DNA of 64,000 nucleotides. Origin: Oopsacas minuta. Taxonomy: Eukaryota; Porifera; Hexactinellida; Lyssacinosida; Leucopsacidae. Both the position numbers and the translations under genes were made by a program. Shown piece by piece: positions 24,401-35,144 of this stretch (position 1 is its first letter; every line of letters starts with the position of its first letter). The stretch spans positions 367,015 to 431,014 of the forward strand of contig JAKMXF010000188.1 of the NCBI GenBank assembly GCA_024704765.1, read 5' to 3'. Below the pieces are notes generated by a model. It saw only the letters and a program-made list of their open reading frames with translations, was not told the origin of the DNA and did not search any database.

Positions 24401-27400
24401 ATATGGAGATTATTTCATACATTAACTCGGAAATGAAAGCTGCATTATCATAACCATTGCAAGCTATCAAACAATTACATATTTTACCAAATAAATACTT
24501 ACTAGACAAATATTCACATTCCTGAAACTTTTTAGCATATTATTGGTGATAATTTGTTCTTCTACACATGCGCAATGCATTTATTCGGGCTAAAATGCAC
24601 CCTTCTGCAATACAAAACCCCCATATAATTAATGCCACGGCCCACAACAATATCTGTATTCCAAAATCACAAGTTACTGTGAGGTCTTATGTATAATTGG
24701 CTATGAGGTAAGGAAATCTGAGTGAAGGAGTCGTGACCTATGAATTCCCATTGAATAATAACACATTTCTCATGTCTATCTCAAATCGGAAGCGAACTTG
24801 GCATTATTAACATAATGTGGTAAGGTAAGAAAACCACATAACTTATATTCCACAAATATTTTAGTTAATGCAATATGACCATCTACTCCCAATATATCAC
24901 TTCCTATCCAACAATAATGCATTTACGTGCTCTAACTTCAGCGGATTAGGAGATATCAAGAAACACATGGACCCAAGCTGGCAGCCTACAGTCCATTATT
25001 ATTGTAGTCAATGGCTAGTTAGGATTAAGGCAACTGTGGTCACTAGAATTATGAATGTGGGATAAAGTAGTTATAACATACACGAGCCTTTGGCTTGTCG
25101 CTTCGCGATGAACTCGGCGCATTGCGCTTCGAGGTATTCAACGGACAAACAAACAGACAAACAACAATTGAGATTGAATAATAGTGATGTTGTTTACAAT
25201 ATTAACAACATATTTCATAAGAACATAACCAAATACTGATAATATCATATCCAATATATGGTTAGTTATAGGTGAGAGACAAAAGAGCAATTTAGTAAGA
25301 ATTATTGTATATAGAGCTGAGTTTTAGTAAATGAGCTAATAACTACTAATCGACGGGAACCTGAACCTAACGTTTCACATTTTCACAGACTAAAGACGAA
25401 AGATATACACTTTTTACTAATGATTTCAAGAATATCGCTAGAATAGTTTCTCTAACCGTGGAAAATCAAAAAGTGAGAACAGAATTATTTCAAGTATATT
25501 TACTTCTACATACAACAAAACGGACATAGCAGCTCTTCGTACTATGCCATCCAATCAAGAAATTATTATACAGAATCCTATACTGATGAATTTTCTAAAC
25601 GGAAAGAAAATGAAATAGATTCAATCCCGATCCGACTAACCTTTCCATATCATTTTTATGTTCAAACTTCTGTAGGATTACTAGTATAATACACATTCCA
25701 TATAATTAAATATCATTGTTACATTTACTGATGATCGGCAAGAGTATTCGCTTCAAGCGATGATCGGTAATTACAGATCATCGCTGTATAAGTAAATTCA
25801 TATGTTATAGCTATGGCCTACTATATAGACGGCTCGCTAAGCAAAGAATTCCCAAAAATAATTTCCATTTATTATATTCTCTTTGATCATGAAGAATTGC
25901 AGTTATAATTACAAATTCAACTGCATGTAGGTTTCCACATACGATGGAGACATCTAGAATACTTTTGAATCTGCTTTCTATGTTATTTTAACCATAATGA
26001 CGCAATCAAAGTTCACCTTCAATAATGGTAATTATTTTACTAATAAATACTAATATTATCGAAAAACCTACAAATCCCATGAAATGAATCATTATTCGTA
26101 TTAACTTAGCACAAAAACACAATAAAAAGGCTGTATTAAATATGCATATAAAAATGGTTAACATTTATGACTTATTTTGTGTTTGCATACATTTTTTGAT
26201 GGAATTTCTTCGATTTCCAAAAATTGAGGGTTTGTTTACGTTGTTTTACGGCGAATATCATAAATATTGTTATTTAACGTGTTTATGAAAATGTAGATCA
26301 TCTTTTGGTTACTTAAGCTAATATTTAACAAGTAGAAGGTATTTTGATAAAAGGATTAGTTTAAGCTTTGAGAATTTCTGAAAAAATTGATAAAGATGAA
26401 AAAAATGACCATATATGGCCATGAACTTTGATTGCGTCATTATGGTTAAAATAACTTGGAAAGCAGGTTCAAAAGTATTCTAGATGTCTCCACCGTATGT
26501 GGAACCCTACATACAGTTGAATTTGTAATGATAACTGCAATTCTTCATGATCAAAGAGAATATAATCAATGGCCTGGAAATTATTTTAGCAATTCTTTGC
26601 TTAGCGAGTCGTCTATATAGTAGGCCATGGTTATAACATATAGAGTATAAACTGATTTATGATTCTTGTAGAAAGGAGACGAATATAATTATAGAATAAT
26701 AGAAGATTGTTCAAAAGGTAAGACACATACTAAAGTTTATTAATTCGTGTAGCCTACATACCGTAAAAGGGGCTATGCCATTGGGTTTCTTTAGGTCAAA
26801 TATTCAATTTTTCAAGAAATTTCGATGAGATTCAGTATTAACCTTTAACATTAACAGGCATATTTTCATCAAATTTTAAAATATACTTGGAAATTTTGAA
26901 ATTTAATAACGGATCATACGATATTTCAAGAAAACTCAATATATTTGGACCCAAGTAGCCCTGTTTTACGGTACGTTAATTCAAAATATTATTGGTTATA
27001 ACTTCACTATTTCGAATTTCGACCAGCTGATGAATCAATGGAACTGAAGTTCACTGTAGTTAGATGTTTAGTGTTGATATATTCTTGTAGCAATAGAAAT
27101 AGATTCTAAATACGCTAAGGCTCGTGTCAGGAGAGCAAAAGCATATGAAGCAGTCGGTGACATCATGCCTTGTCTCAAAGGTAAGCCTTATTTGTTATTG
27201 TTAATATTATTAGGATATTATATTGATATACTTATTTAATATTATGAGTAAATACCTGTATGTAACCTCTTGTATACTTACATTCGTTTAGATTGGACAC
27301 TAGTCGGGCTGATACAACCTACACTAGCAGAATCTGATCCTGCTTATCATAGAGTAGATCAGCTCATTTCTAAGAGAGGCAAAGAGTTAGCTCAAGAGAA

Positions 27401-30400
27401 AATGAAGGTATATACGATCATGCGTATACGTATATATTTTATTTTCCCAATTTTCAAAGCTTTAGTTTTTGAGAATAGTTTTCATTTAACTGATTTGAAA
27501 TTATTTGTCCAAAGAACTAAACTAATCCATAAGATATGACATACTTAAAATAGGGAAGAATAGTCATTATTATTAATCTTATACCAATATTACCATTCCT
27601 GATCTCCTGTCTCCTAGATACATCTTGAATGTATAAATACAGTAAACTCACTGGCATTTTCCACGAAACATTTAACCAACCCCTTAGAGAAGATTTTTGG
27701 TTGATTTGTTAAATCCTAGTCAGGGTAAACTGCCTGAGTACTAATTGAGTGATGTCTACTGTGATTTTTATTTAATCATTATATATTTGCTTGCTTCCAT
27801 CTTAACTTTCACTTCCATTATACCCTACTAACCAGTGAGATATTTACTTATAATCCTCTATTAGACACACATAGTATTACTGCCTTCTAAAGTAGCTGTT
27901 GAAGATGTAATGAGATTATTCTCTGATCTTGGTAAGTTATTCCAATTTTTGTCAGTGTAATAATTATTATAGCATGCACTTTACCATTCCTATTAAATGC
28001 TTTTGAATGAATAAATACATAACTAATCCTGCCAAGGATTGCACTTCGATATAATGGGGCTGGAAAAAATATCGGAAAATCCTACTATGGATATACGTAG
28101 AGTACAGATATATAAATGTTATAATGCTATCTTTATAGATATATACACAGAAACTAATCTACTAGACTGGCACATGTCAGAGAATTGTACAAATTCTATC
28201 AAATCTCCCAGTACATCCTCTCCAGCTGATAATGGTCCTGTAGAAGGAGCTACTAACAATATAGATACCTCAACTACAGATCCTCCTGTATCTGGTACTA
28301 GCATAACAGATAATAATGTACAAGATGTTAATGGTGAGGAAAATAAGAGGAAGGGAATAGAGACGGAACCTTTCTGGCAAGCTATAACAAAGATTAGAAA
28401 TAGACAGTACAAGGATATAGTACAGCTGACTACACAAGCTATATCTACCGGTATTATAATTGTATAATCCGTATGGATATTCCTCTAGATTTAGCTAGTT
28501 TATTTAAACTGACGAGGAATGATAAGCTCTGGAGTAGTCCATGGCTCTGGGTATGCATGTCGCTGGTACATGGATATGCGCGGCAGTGGCTGTACTAGGG
28601 GGTATACGGGGCATCTGCTCCCGGTTAAAATCCTGCCCCCGATTTTCAAAGTCGGGGTATTTGCCCCGTTTGCCCTTCCCTAGGACCGCACTTGGTCTTA
28701 TCCGAGTTGTCCTGTATAATACCAGAACTCCGACAAGTTATATCAGCTATATCTAATTGGACTATGGATACTATGCTATATTATCGTTATACTATTTAGG
28801 TTGTAGAGTATTTCAGTGTCATGCTCTCCTGATGAGAGCTACATTCAATATAATATTATGTAACTACACAGAAGTTAAAGAAGATGTTAATACTCTTCTA
28901 ATGAATGATGATATATCCTCTCAGGTACTATTATCCGATAGTTATCAGTTGTTAAATCATAGATTATATAATTATCAATATCTGTCGATATTATTCTGGG
29001 TCACCCAGATATGACCAATAAATAATTTATGATTCTATAGTCTTAACCAATTTTATTTGCTCAATGAATCTTTTGTAATCTTCCCAACAGTATTTACGCA
29101 CATACATAGGCTTAGAATTAGCCAAATTATGGGGCGCCGTTCATGAATAGGAGGGATTATGGCTAGTACTATAATGTTGTCCTTCTAATTTTACCCGTTT
29201 TCCGAGACCCATTATATGATCTCTATGTAGAATCTAAATATTTTGATGGCTTAACTAAGTCACCAGTTTCAGGATTTTGGTGGCTAATGCCACCAAACCA
29301 CCTAATTTGTCGAGCACTGCTGCCTCGTACTTTTCTGGGAAAATTCGATTATTCTACTCCTATGCACATAGATATTTGTGGTAATTGTATTATCAATAGT
29401 GTCTTAGGTCGCGAAGGGTTTAGATACCCTGGTTTTATCTTGTTTGTATATAGATGCGTATAGGAGCTATCCTCAGAAGAGCATGTGCCAGGGAGGCAGT
29501 AGGAGAATTCGATGCAGCACTCAGTGACTTTGAAATGGCATTAAAGATTGATCCAAATAGTGACTCTGTATATCTAGTCAGATCTAAGGTAAGCTGTTGG
29601 TAGTGGAATGTTTTCTGTGTTGATAATTGGCAGAATTCTGTAGATATTATTTTCTTTTTATGTCTGACTTTTGACTAATTACAATTATCTACCTGTCATA
29701 TACAACCCATGTAACTGTTGTTACAATAGTCACGATTTCAACCTTCTTCACACGGTAGAAATAATTGTAGACAACAAAAGCGATTAAACTATTTCACCCA
29801 ACCCTGACTACCTTCATATTTTTTGCAAATTCAGGACCCGCTCGACCCGAATCTACCAATACCTATTCCAAATGATTTGCATAATATCACACTGCTCCCT
29901 ATGTACTAAAATTTATTTAATATTTTCTTATTAACTCCTCTCTTAGAGGCGTTACATAAACCTAATTCGAACTCAGCTATTTTCTTCAATTTCTATTCCC
30001 TCATCTAATATCTAATTAAGTTAATTCATTCTTAATTAGTTATTTACTATTAATTCTCTGTACTAGTTCTACGCATCCGATGAATTGTCTGAATTCGATA
30101 AAGCTCAATCAGACATCAACAAGTCTTTAGAACTTCGTCCTGATAACAACCTTACAGGACGGTGCTTCTACGCGCTACTCAAGTATAAGATAGCTTCAAC
30201 GTCACAGTCTAGAGTAGAGATGGAGAAAGTGAAGAGACATCTCAGGGAGACAATGAAGCAGTTTCCTAACAAAGCAGAACCTATTGCTCTATACGCACAG
30301 GTAATTTTCTACAATATTTTCTGTTCCACCCTTATTTAATTTGTATTTCATATTTTCCATTTTTTTGTCATCGAAAATGGAAGTTAAACATGCATTTCTG

Positions 30401-33400
30401 ATCAAACAATAACATAAACATCTCATACACACATATTGAAAGTTTAGCCATTTCTGAACAGTCACGTTTTACCTAATAATCTTGTTGGACTATTGGTCTG
30501 TTGATAGCCACTTTAGTATAATTTCGATCCTACTCTCTAGCACTATCAGGGGATTCAGGCCTACTAATCTTTGAATGTCCTAAAGCAGGTTAATTATGAA
30601 AAGCTAAATTTCAAATATTTTTATGTATTCTAGTATAGAATATCATAATTTTAATTATACAAATTGGATTGCAACTCTATTAATTAAAGAGAAATTCTTC
30701 GAATTATTCCAGAATTATCGAACACAGGAGTACAGGACAATTCTATATTTACTTATTAGTCTGTCATTTTTCAACAAACTCCCCGTCATTAAGACCGACC
30801 AGTATTGTAGATGTTAATTATCAAATCTATGGTCCAATATAATAATTAAATTTATATGATTTATTTATAACGATTACTCTGTATTGAAAACATAACACAA
30901 TTAAGGGTACTCTCAATTCATATGATTGTTCAGGTAAATAATAACCAAATACAATAATCTATTAATATTAGTTCTGATATCATACCTAACCAGCAAACAC
31001 ATAGCTCTCTATCTCACACTCATCCACACCTCTCTTTATCTTGAAATATCCTCCCAGATTCCCCCAGTTACTGCCCCACGAGTTAGCTATGATCCAATAA
31101 TCTACTCCGTCATCACTACCCCACCCCACCATCTTAACCGCATGTCCCCCAACTGATCTCCCATACACATGACTATATACCCCAGACTTGTAGTGTAGAA
31201 AATCTGAATACACTTGTAGCCCTGCTTCTACTGAACCATACATGTATATTTCCTTCTGTATCGTAGCTACGTCACTGGTTAGTTGGTATGCTCCTATTGA
31301 GGTGTAGAAGGTAGGTTCCTTGCTCTTGTTGCTCGGACAGTAATCTCCGTACCAGTTCAGCTGACACATCCCTGAAAAACCGAACACTTTAGTTAGGAAT
31401 GAGTATTTATAGCAGTCACTCTCTACAGCTCCGATATTTTGCAAATACTTCCAGGTGCTCAGCAGATATCCACCTTCACATCCATTGCTAGCTGTGTCAC
31501 AAGCAATCAGCTGTTGAGTAGAGAGCTCTACTGATACTCTACCACCACTTCTGATACATACCCTGTCTCCTAGTGCCTCAACAGCTGCGAAGGCCCAGCA
31601 GCCTCCACAGTGTCCCTGAGACCGTATCCTCGTCACACACTCTGGCCACTTGTATCTGATATCAAACTGAGTAGGGACATCTGAATCATTAGGATAATCC
31701 TCTATACTTTTAATTTCTACATCTCTACTAGAGTTTGTAGGTAGAATAGTACCAGCTAGATAACTAGCCTCTGCTAGAGTTAAGTCTTCAAACCCTTCAT
31801 TAATCCCTGCTACCCATTCACTCTGTGCTCTGTTAACAACTGATACAATATCATTACTGCTTAGTATAACATGCTCTACGCTAGGATGCCATCTAGTGTA
31901 CGGAATAGCTGTAATAGATATAGTACTGAGGATTAGTAATAATAAGGTTATTGCTGTTTTCATCTCTACTACTCTGTTATTGATGGTGTTGTTGTTTATT
32001 TATACTAATTTTTGCTTAATTGCCTATTAATTACTGCTTGTTGTTAATCTGGAGTATCTTATCAACTCGAGTTGTCCAGCATGATGAATGGTTTCACTCG
32101 CGGATCAACACTACTACTATTTCTAATATAATCCTTAATTATAGCTGTATGCTACAGAAGCTGTATTTATGTCTCGTGTAGCATGATGTGTTGTTGTAGA
32201 TATTAGTGTATATTTGTTTTTACAGCAAGTTATTATATTTGGAACTTCCATTTAAATATTGTGTATTTGTAGGTACTCATGGATGTTCAAGAAGTGAGAG
32301 AGGCTTTAGAATATCTCGAGAAGGCTATAGCTATGGATCCGGATAACGGTATGCTGTATGTGTATCGTGCTCAGTGTAAACTAGCTAGTAAAGGAGGATC
32401 TGTTCAGCAGGGATTAGTTGAGAATAACCCTCATATGATGGAAGCTACTAATCAAGCTTTAGAAGAGCTAGAGTATGCTATTAAGATTGATAATCAGTGT
32501 AGTATAGCAATGGAGGTGCTTTCTACCATGTATTCACAAAAGTGAGTTATTTAAATTTTTATATTATATTATTTTGGTATACAGCAGAACTCGTTAAAAT
32601 ATGTACCTCTCTGAAACCCGAAATAAGTGCGTACTACTCCCCAATACTGACCCTCATTTATGCCTAGGGAACTGTCTAGATTGTATTGGTTTAGTTTATA
32701 AAGTATGTATACTTTTGCAGTACTATCTAGCATTTAATTAAATAATTATGTATTTATTCGTACTTAAATGATGGTAAACAAATCAATACATAGATAGAAC
32801 TATTATACTGTTTTCAAATCTGGAGCAATTTCTGATGGTATTGACCCTTCCTCCTCTACTTCTATCCCAAAGGTGTTTATCAATTCTTCTTTGTTAGAGA
32901 ATATCTTAACACAATTTGTTCTGTAGCATGCTAGAATAATGTTATTGTCTCTGTATAGACATAATATATTTTCGTCCATTTCCTGACTCTATGAGAATAA
33001 ATCAAAAATCTGAATAAGGATATTAATTCCTGTCAATACTTCCATTCCCTGTGTATCTTGTGGAAATTGAACTTTATCGGTGATGAAAGAATGGAAGGTT
33101 AGATCTGAATTCAAACATTGTATATGATGTAATTATGCTCAATTGAAAACAGCAACCGCTTTAGGGAAAAGAAATTCCAGTTCCCCAGATCCAATTACTG
33201 ACCATAAGAATTTACCACCTGAAGAGTATACATTGAGAGAATCAGCATAGCATAGCATAGCATAGCATTGATTCACATAGACTTTATTCATAACAACGCA
33301 AATACCAAAAGGTTCATTCATCTTTTCATTGAATGTGAATAAGAATTGTAAAGATTCGATGAAGATTTGTATTCTATTATTTACGGAGTCACAATCGTCA

Positions 33401-34053
33401 ATCCCGATTGAATTCTCCATATTGAATTCTCCAGGTATTGCTGATTTGGTACAGTATTTACCAGCTACGATTAATGGATTTCCTTTATTCTTGTAGTATT
33501 GTTGTACACGACTAATTTGCAAGTACTCAGTCCTTTCTGAATTGTCTTCACTTAATGCATTCATAATAGCCAAATAATATCTTCAATCAGCTAACCAATC
33601 TCAAAAATACATACTAATATAGTCCTAATTAAACTGTATTTCGGCTTTGTGGTTATATTAAGCTAAGGATTGTATTTCATACAGGTATCATAGAGACTGT
33701 AGTTTATACAAATATACATAGATAATAAATAGGAAATTTGCTAGTAGTTTGCAAGGAGAATTATAATTAAGTATATTAATTAATAGAGAATTTGAATGAA
33801 GTACATCTTGCTATGTATTCAAAAGTTAAAGAAATACTCAATATTTAAAATTTCCTTTAGAGGTGAACCAGACCGAGCTATCCAGTATCTAGAAATGGCG
33901 ATAAAGTATGCACGGACTATACAAGAGATGACTAATCTACAAACATTTCTACTGATACTTAACTACCAGCCTGAGATAAATAAAGAGATCTTGGCATGTG
34001 GGCTAGATCCAGAGACCTTACAGAATTCTTTACTTAGACAGCAGCAAAATTAA
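18500..34053 (+). CDS. TOMM70: TOMM70, mitochondrial import receptor subunit, 666 aa
   Basis: Twelve exons, all phases consistent: 18500-18727, 22781-22966, 26672-26717, 27091-27180, 27292-27407, 27865-27931, 28139-28450, 28800-28924, 29454-29588, 30067-30300, 32273-32541, 33861-34053 (2001 nt including stop). Tom70 sits in the outer mitochondrial membrane and takes Hsp70/Hsp90-bound precursors for import. Residues 13-35 form the N-terminal membrane anchor followed by a basic patch (YYSRKKRK). The N-terminal clamp TPRs follow (NRAASYEKM; AKARVRRAKAYEAVGD). A Ser/Thr/Asn-rich linker in exon 7 stands where human TOMM70 has its charged linker. The C-terminal TPRs end with PDRAIQYLEMAIKYA. The human protein is about 608 residues; the longer linker accounts for much of the difference. 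An upstream in-frame ATG at 18470 could add 10 residues. The introns host several other genes and transposons. Confidence 0.93.
18778..20055 (-). mobile_element. mariner element (DD34D type), frameshifted
   Basis: Inverted ends GGGTTGTTCAAT (left) and ATTGAACAACCC (right) enclose about 1.28 kb, with TA near both boundaries. The minus-strand transposase begins at about 19910 (MDFSKEGKRQI) with the mariner N-terminal helix-turn-helix region and GRPTSSK linker. It shifts frame near 19480 and again near 19150. Catalytic motifs are visible as VTGDETWFHYYEPESK, LLQHDNARP and YSPDLAPSD. Dead copy in TOMM70 intron 1, antisense to the gene. It belongs to a different lineage from the mariner at 11.2-12.5 kb, as judged by unrelated ends and protein sequence. 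Confidence 0.9.
20715..20967. mobile_element. Short TIR element (MITE) in TOMM70 intron 1
   Basis: The 20-bp ends CCATTAGTGATTACTTAATA (20715) and its reverse complement (to 20967) face each other, and 'ctaatccgaac' motifs recur internally. Outside, GGGGACCAATTTCTGCAAAA occurs both at about 20459 and immediately right of the element at about 20967. This suggests a nested insertion into a repeated sequence. No coding capacity. Confidence 0.6.
21297..22598 (+). CDS. TRAF-like zinc-finger protein nested in TOMM70 intron 1
   Basis: A single open frame of 433 codons from ATG 21297; the frame is open upstream to 21174 but without an earlier ATG. The N-terminus has a degenerate RING (CKNC...CRGDTTCLVC) in which the usual His position is not conserved. 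Three to four TRAF-type zinc fingers follow, with regularly spaced Cys and His (CWKGKLSEAEKHLVEC; CKQIFLRGESKEHCKDLC; CGDKFPRGVLSEHRAKC). Next is a coiled coil (LNEGIQQLREENNSLKKKQ) and a divergent TRAF-C/MATH-like region beginning near EFSLNNYKLRIY. TRAF proteins couple receptors to ubiquitin signalling. The same-strand position inside an intron means it needs its own promoter or arises by alternative splicing with TOMM70 exon 1. Its stop lies 180 bp before TOMM70 exon 2. Confidence 0.8.
   Translation: MASKDNLPDKSNDLLYIKKVKEKKGMYCGYRRDYLAQNLSEMEEGLIICKNCTGIMREASFCRGDTTCLVCSETPRQLNPVKTVQSSIENLQIKCPLLRDCCWKGKLSEAEKHLVECKVFLIQCNNCKQIFLRGESKEHCKDLCPMRIISCRYCNKKEKAIDQEKHFDVCSKYPISCPNKCGDKFPRGVLSEHRAKCELKEISCPFSEYGCQAKSMLRRDLIAHKKEYILEHTDMSLIEIKQLNEGIQQLREENNSLKKKQTEIQWEAKTMKQLDGVEWEIKNIDKLPAESQIQEGPEFSLNNYKLRIYCTTTIVRRYGGERLKFYLQRITGEFDNILGAAIITNYKVIIVNKQDYTKSHYEEGRLNYQLKIGVNSNDIYLESTWTSCLTANKSLFIRFYFDVNNSVDLKSIKASLENYRDPFQVRPIMRGSF
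23655..23925 (+). other. Unrecognised exon-like ORF fragments
   Basis: Two open stretches, one ending at a possible donor near 23718 and the other running 23730-23927, encode Pro/Ser/Glu-rich peptides such as EYQFQPESPGYSNSPNS. I do not recognise them and they lie inside the TIR element, so they may be captured or chance ORFs. Confidence 0.2.
25078..25190. repeat. Dispersed GC-hairpin repeat copy
   Basis: Carries the core found several times in the window: GCCTTTGGCTTGTCGCTTCG, then a short palindrome around GGCGCATTGCGC, then CAACGGACAAACAAACAGAC and AACAATTGAGATT. See the copies at 38815 and 52314. Likely one mobile family (non-autonomous). Confidence 0.7.
25799..26643. mobile_element. Foldback (long TIR) element in TOMM70 intron 2
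   Basis: The left arm (about 25799-26013, starting around GTTATAGCTATGGCC and running to ACGCAATCAAAGTTC) is repeated in inverted orientation at about 26423-26643. The roughly 215-bp arms differ by scattered substitutions and small indels, with a 410-bp AT-rich centre. No ORF. The right edge lies 30 bp upstream of TOMM70 exon 3 (26672), so it has inserted almost against a splice acceptor. Confidence 0.8.
30986..31963 (-). CDS. Cathepsin B-like cysteine protease, intronless, nested in TOMM70
   Basis: A 325-residue papain-family (C1) protease with no introns. Residues 1-19 are a signal peptide. A cathepsin B-type propeptide follows. The catalytic domain shows Q117 (oxyanion hole), C122 in QGHCGGCWAF, H274 in VGGHAVKMVGWG and N294 in IIANSWGSNWG, so the active site is complete. 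The motif GHCGGCWAFAAVEALGDRVCI and the C-terminal DECEIESYVFAG fit cathepsin B more than L. The segment after CEGGY is short and lacks the paired His that give cathepsin B its exopeptidase activity, so endopeptidase-only activity is inferred. Expected site is the secretory/lysosomal route. The gene lies antisense in TOMM70 intron 10. The intact frame and conserved catalytic residues argue for function. Confidence 0.92.
   Translation of the reverse strand: MKTAITLLLLILSTISITAIPYTRWHPSVEHVILSSNDIVSVVNRAQSEWVAGINEGFEDLTLAEASYLAGTILPTNSSRDVEIKSIEDYPNDSDVPTQFDIRYKWPECVTRIRSQGHCGGCWAFAAVEALGDRVCIRSGGRVSVELSTQQLIACDTASNGCEGGYLLSTWKYLQNIGAVESDCYKYSFLTKVFGFSGMCQLNWYGDYCPSNKSKEPTFYTSIGAYQLTSDVATIQKEIYMYGSVEAGLQVYSDFLHYKSGVYSHVYGRSVGGHAVKMVGWGSDDGVDYWIIANSWGSNWGNLGGYFKIKRGVDECEIESYVFAG
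32806..33573 (-). pseudogene. NHL-repeat pseudogene, antisense in TOMM70 intron 11
   Basis: Starting at 33573 on the minus strand, a frame shows NHL-like blades (DCDSVNNRIQIF, then PFGICVVMNKVYV and LNVYSSGGKFLWSVI). A stop occurs near 33140. Beyond it other pieces continue in order: LNSDLTFHSF near 33100 and ENILCLYRDNNIILACYR near 32970, ending around 32808. A truncated first blade, missing linker segments and in-frame stops make a decayed gene likely. A small CATAG tandem run (33245-33265) lies within it. Confidence 0.55.
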
Positions 34054-35144
34054 TTGTGACTTTAATCACTCTAGGATATCTACACTAGTATCAGATCAAG
34101 TGTTTAGTAGAGGCAAGCTCCTCTTCCATTCTACCTTATTCTATCTATTTTTATCATAATTTCAGTGTAAATACATAGATGCTATACGATTATACATTGG
34201 TTTATGTCTTATTTAATTTCCTTCATATTATTAACTGGGATTATTTCTTTCAATCTTAGCGAGGACGGTATCAATTCAATCAATTATATTTCATGAATTA
34301 TAACTCAATCATAATATTTATGTAAACACAATCTGTTGAGTTGTGCAATGAATTTCATCAAATCACCAACTCTTTGAAGAAAGGTATTTGAACAGAATCT
34401 ACTGATTAGAGCTAACTCTAATCAGTAGATTCTGTTCCAATGTTTGCCTCATTTCTGAAGATCTTCGTCTATATATACGTATACAGTGGTTAACTGGTTA
34501 TTGCTTTAAGAACACTCTTATGAGTAGCTAAATATGCTATAATTACTGGTATTGATTAACTTATAAAAGAGTATAATATCCGTTTACAGAGTATGGTTCT
34601 TATAACTGGTGTTATGAAACATATACATTGTAGAGACCTAATTATCAAAATTGAACTGATTTCATAAATTTATTGTTAGTGCTAGAATATTAGATGCTAG
34701 CATTATAGAACAATGATGCAGGAAATAAATCTATGATTGTGTCTAGGAAATATTTCAGTATGACATTTCCAGATATATCGGAATTTTGAATATAATAAGT
34801 AAATTGGATAATCAGAGCTTAGTCCCTATATGATTTATGATTTGTAATTCATTGTTTATTTGTGGGTTTGCTAGGCAATCTTCTTCGTATAATCTATATT
34901 TATTAACACATTTCTAATTATATTGCAAATCACAATTATTACTTACAAACCTTATACAGTATACATAGAATTATATCTCGCAATATGCTGAAGTGTGCTA
35001 GATTGTCTGCTACAAACCTTATCTAACAACGCTCTCAGCATGTAATATGATGCCTTTACTCGTGTACATTAGGAATACTGTATTAATACTTTCAATCTAG
35101 TGGTATTATTTAAATGGAAGTCAATTCTCATTCAGAATATTGAC
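34054..35144. other. Intergenic between TOMM70 and the second membrane-protein gene
   Basis: 1.1 kb with the TOMM70 3' UTR and presumably the promoter of the next same-strand gene. Apart from the hairpin at 34391-34436, nothing recognisable. Confidence 0.4.
34391..34436. repeat. Perfect 21-bp hairpin
   Basis: AACAGAATCTACTGATTAGAG is followed after 4 bases by its exact reverse complement. Located about 340 bp after the TOMM70 stop. It could be a stem-loop in a 3' UTR, a relic of a small MITE, or an RNA precursor; no further support for any of these. Confidence 0.7.

Larger units (their letters stand above)
23291..25788. mobile_element. TIR element in TOMM70 intron 2
   Basis: Imperfect 33-bp inverted ends, each with its own internal palindrome (TACAGCGATGATTGGTAAT...ACCGATCATCGCT at 23291-23322 and its counterpart at 25756-25788), bound 2.5 kb. 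TA is present at both edges. The interior contains an inverted pair around 24040-24130 and 24940-25025 (the sequence GGACCCAAG...GGCAGCCTAC) and only short ORFs (for example 23730-23927). No transposase was recognised, so it is probably non-autonomous. The superfamily is unknown. Confidence 0.5.

Noticed and set aside
28541-29014. Two ORFs between TOMM70 exons 7 and 8
   Set aside because: The second contains exon 8 in frame and the first is intronic without motifs; neither is a separate gene.
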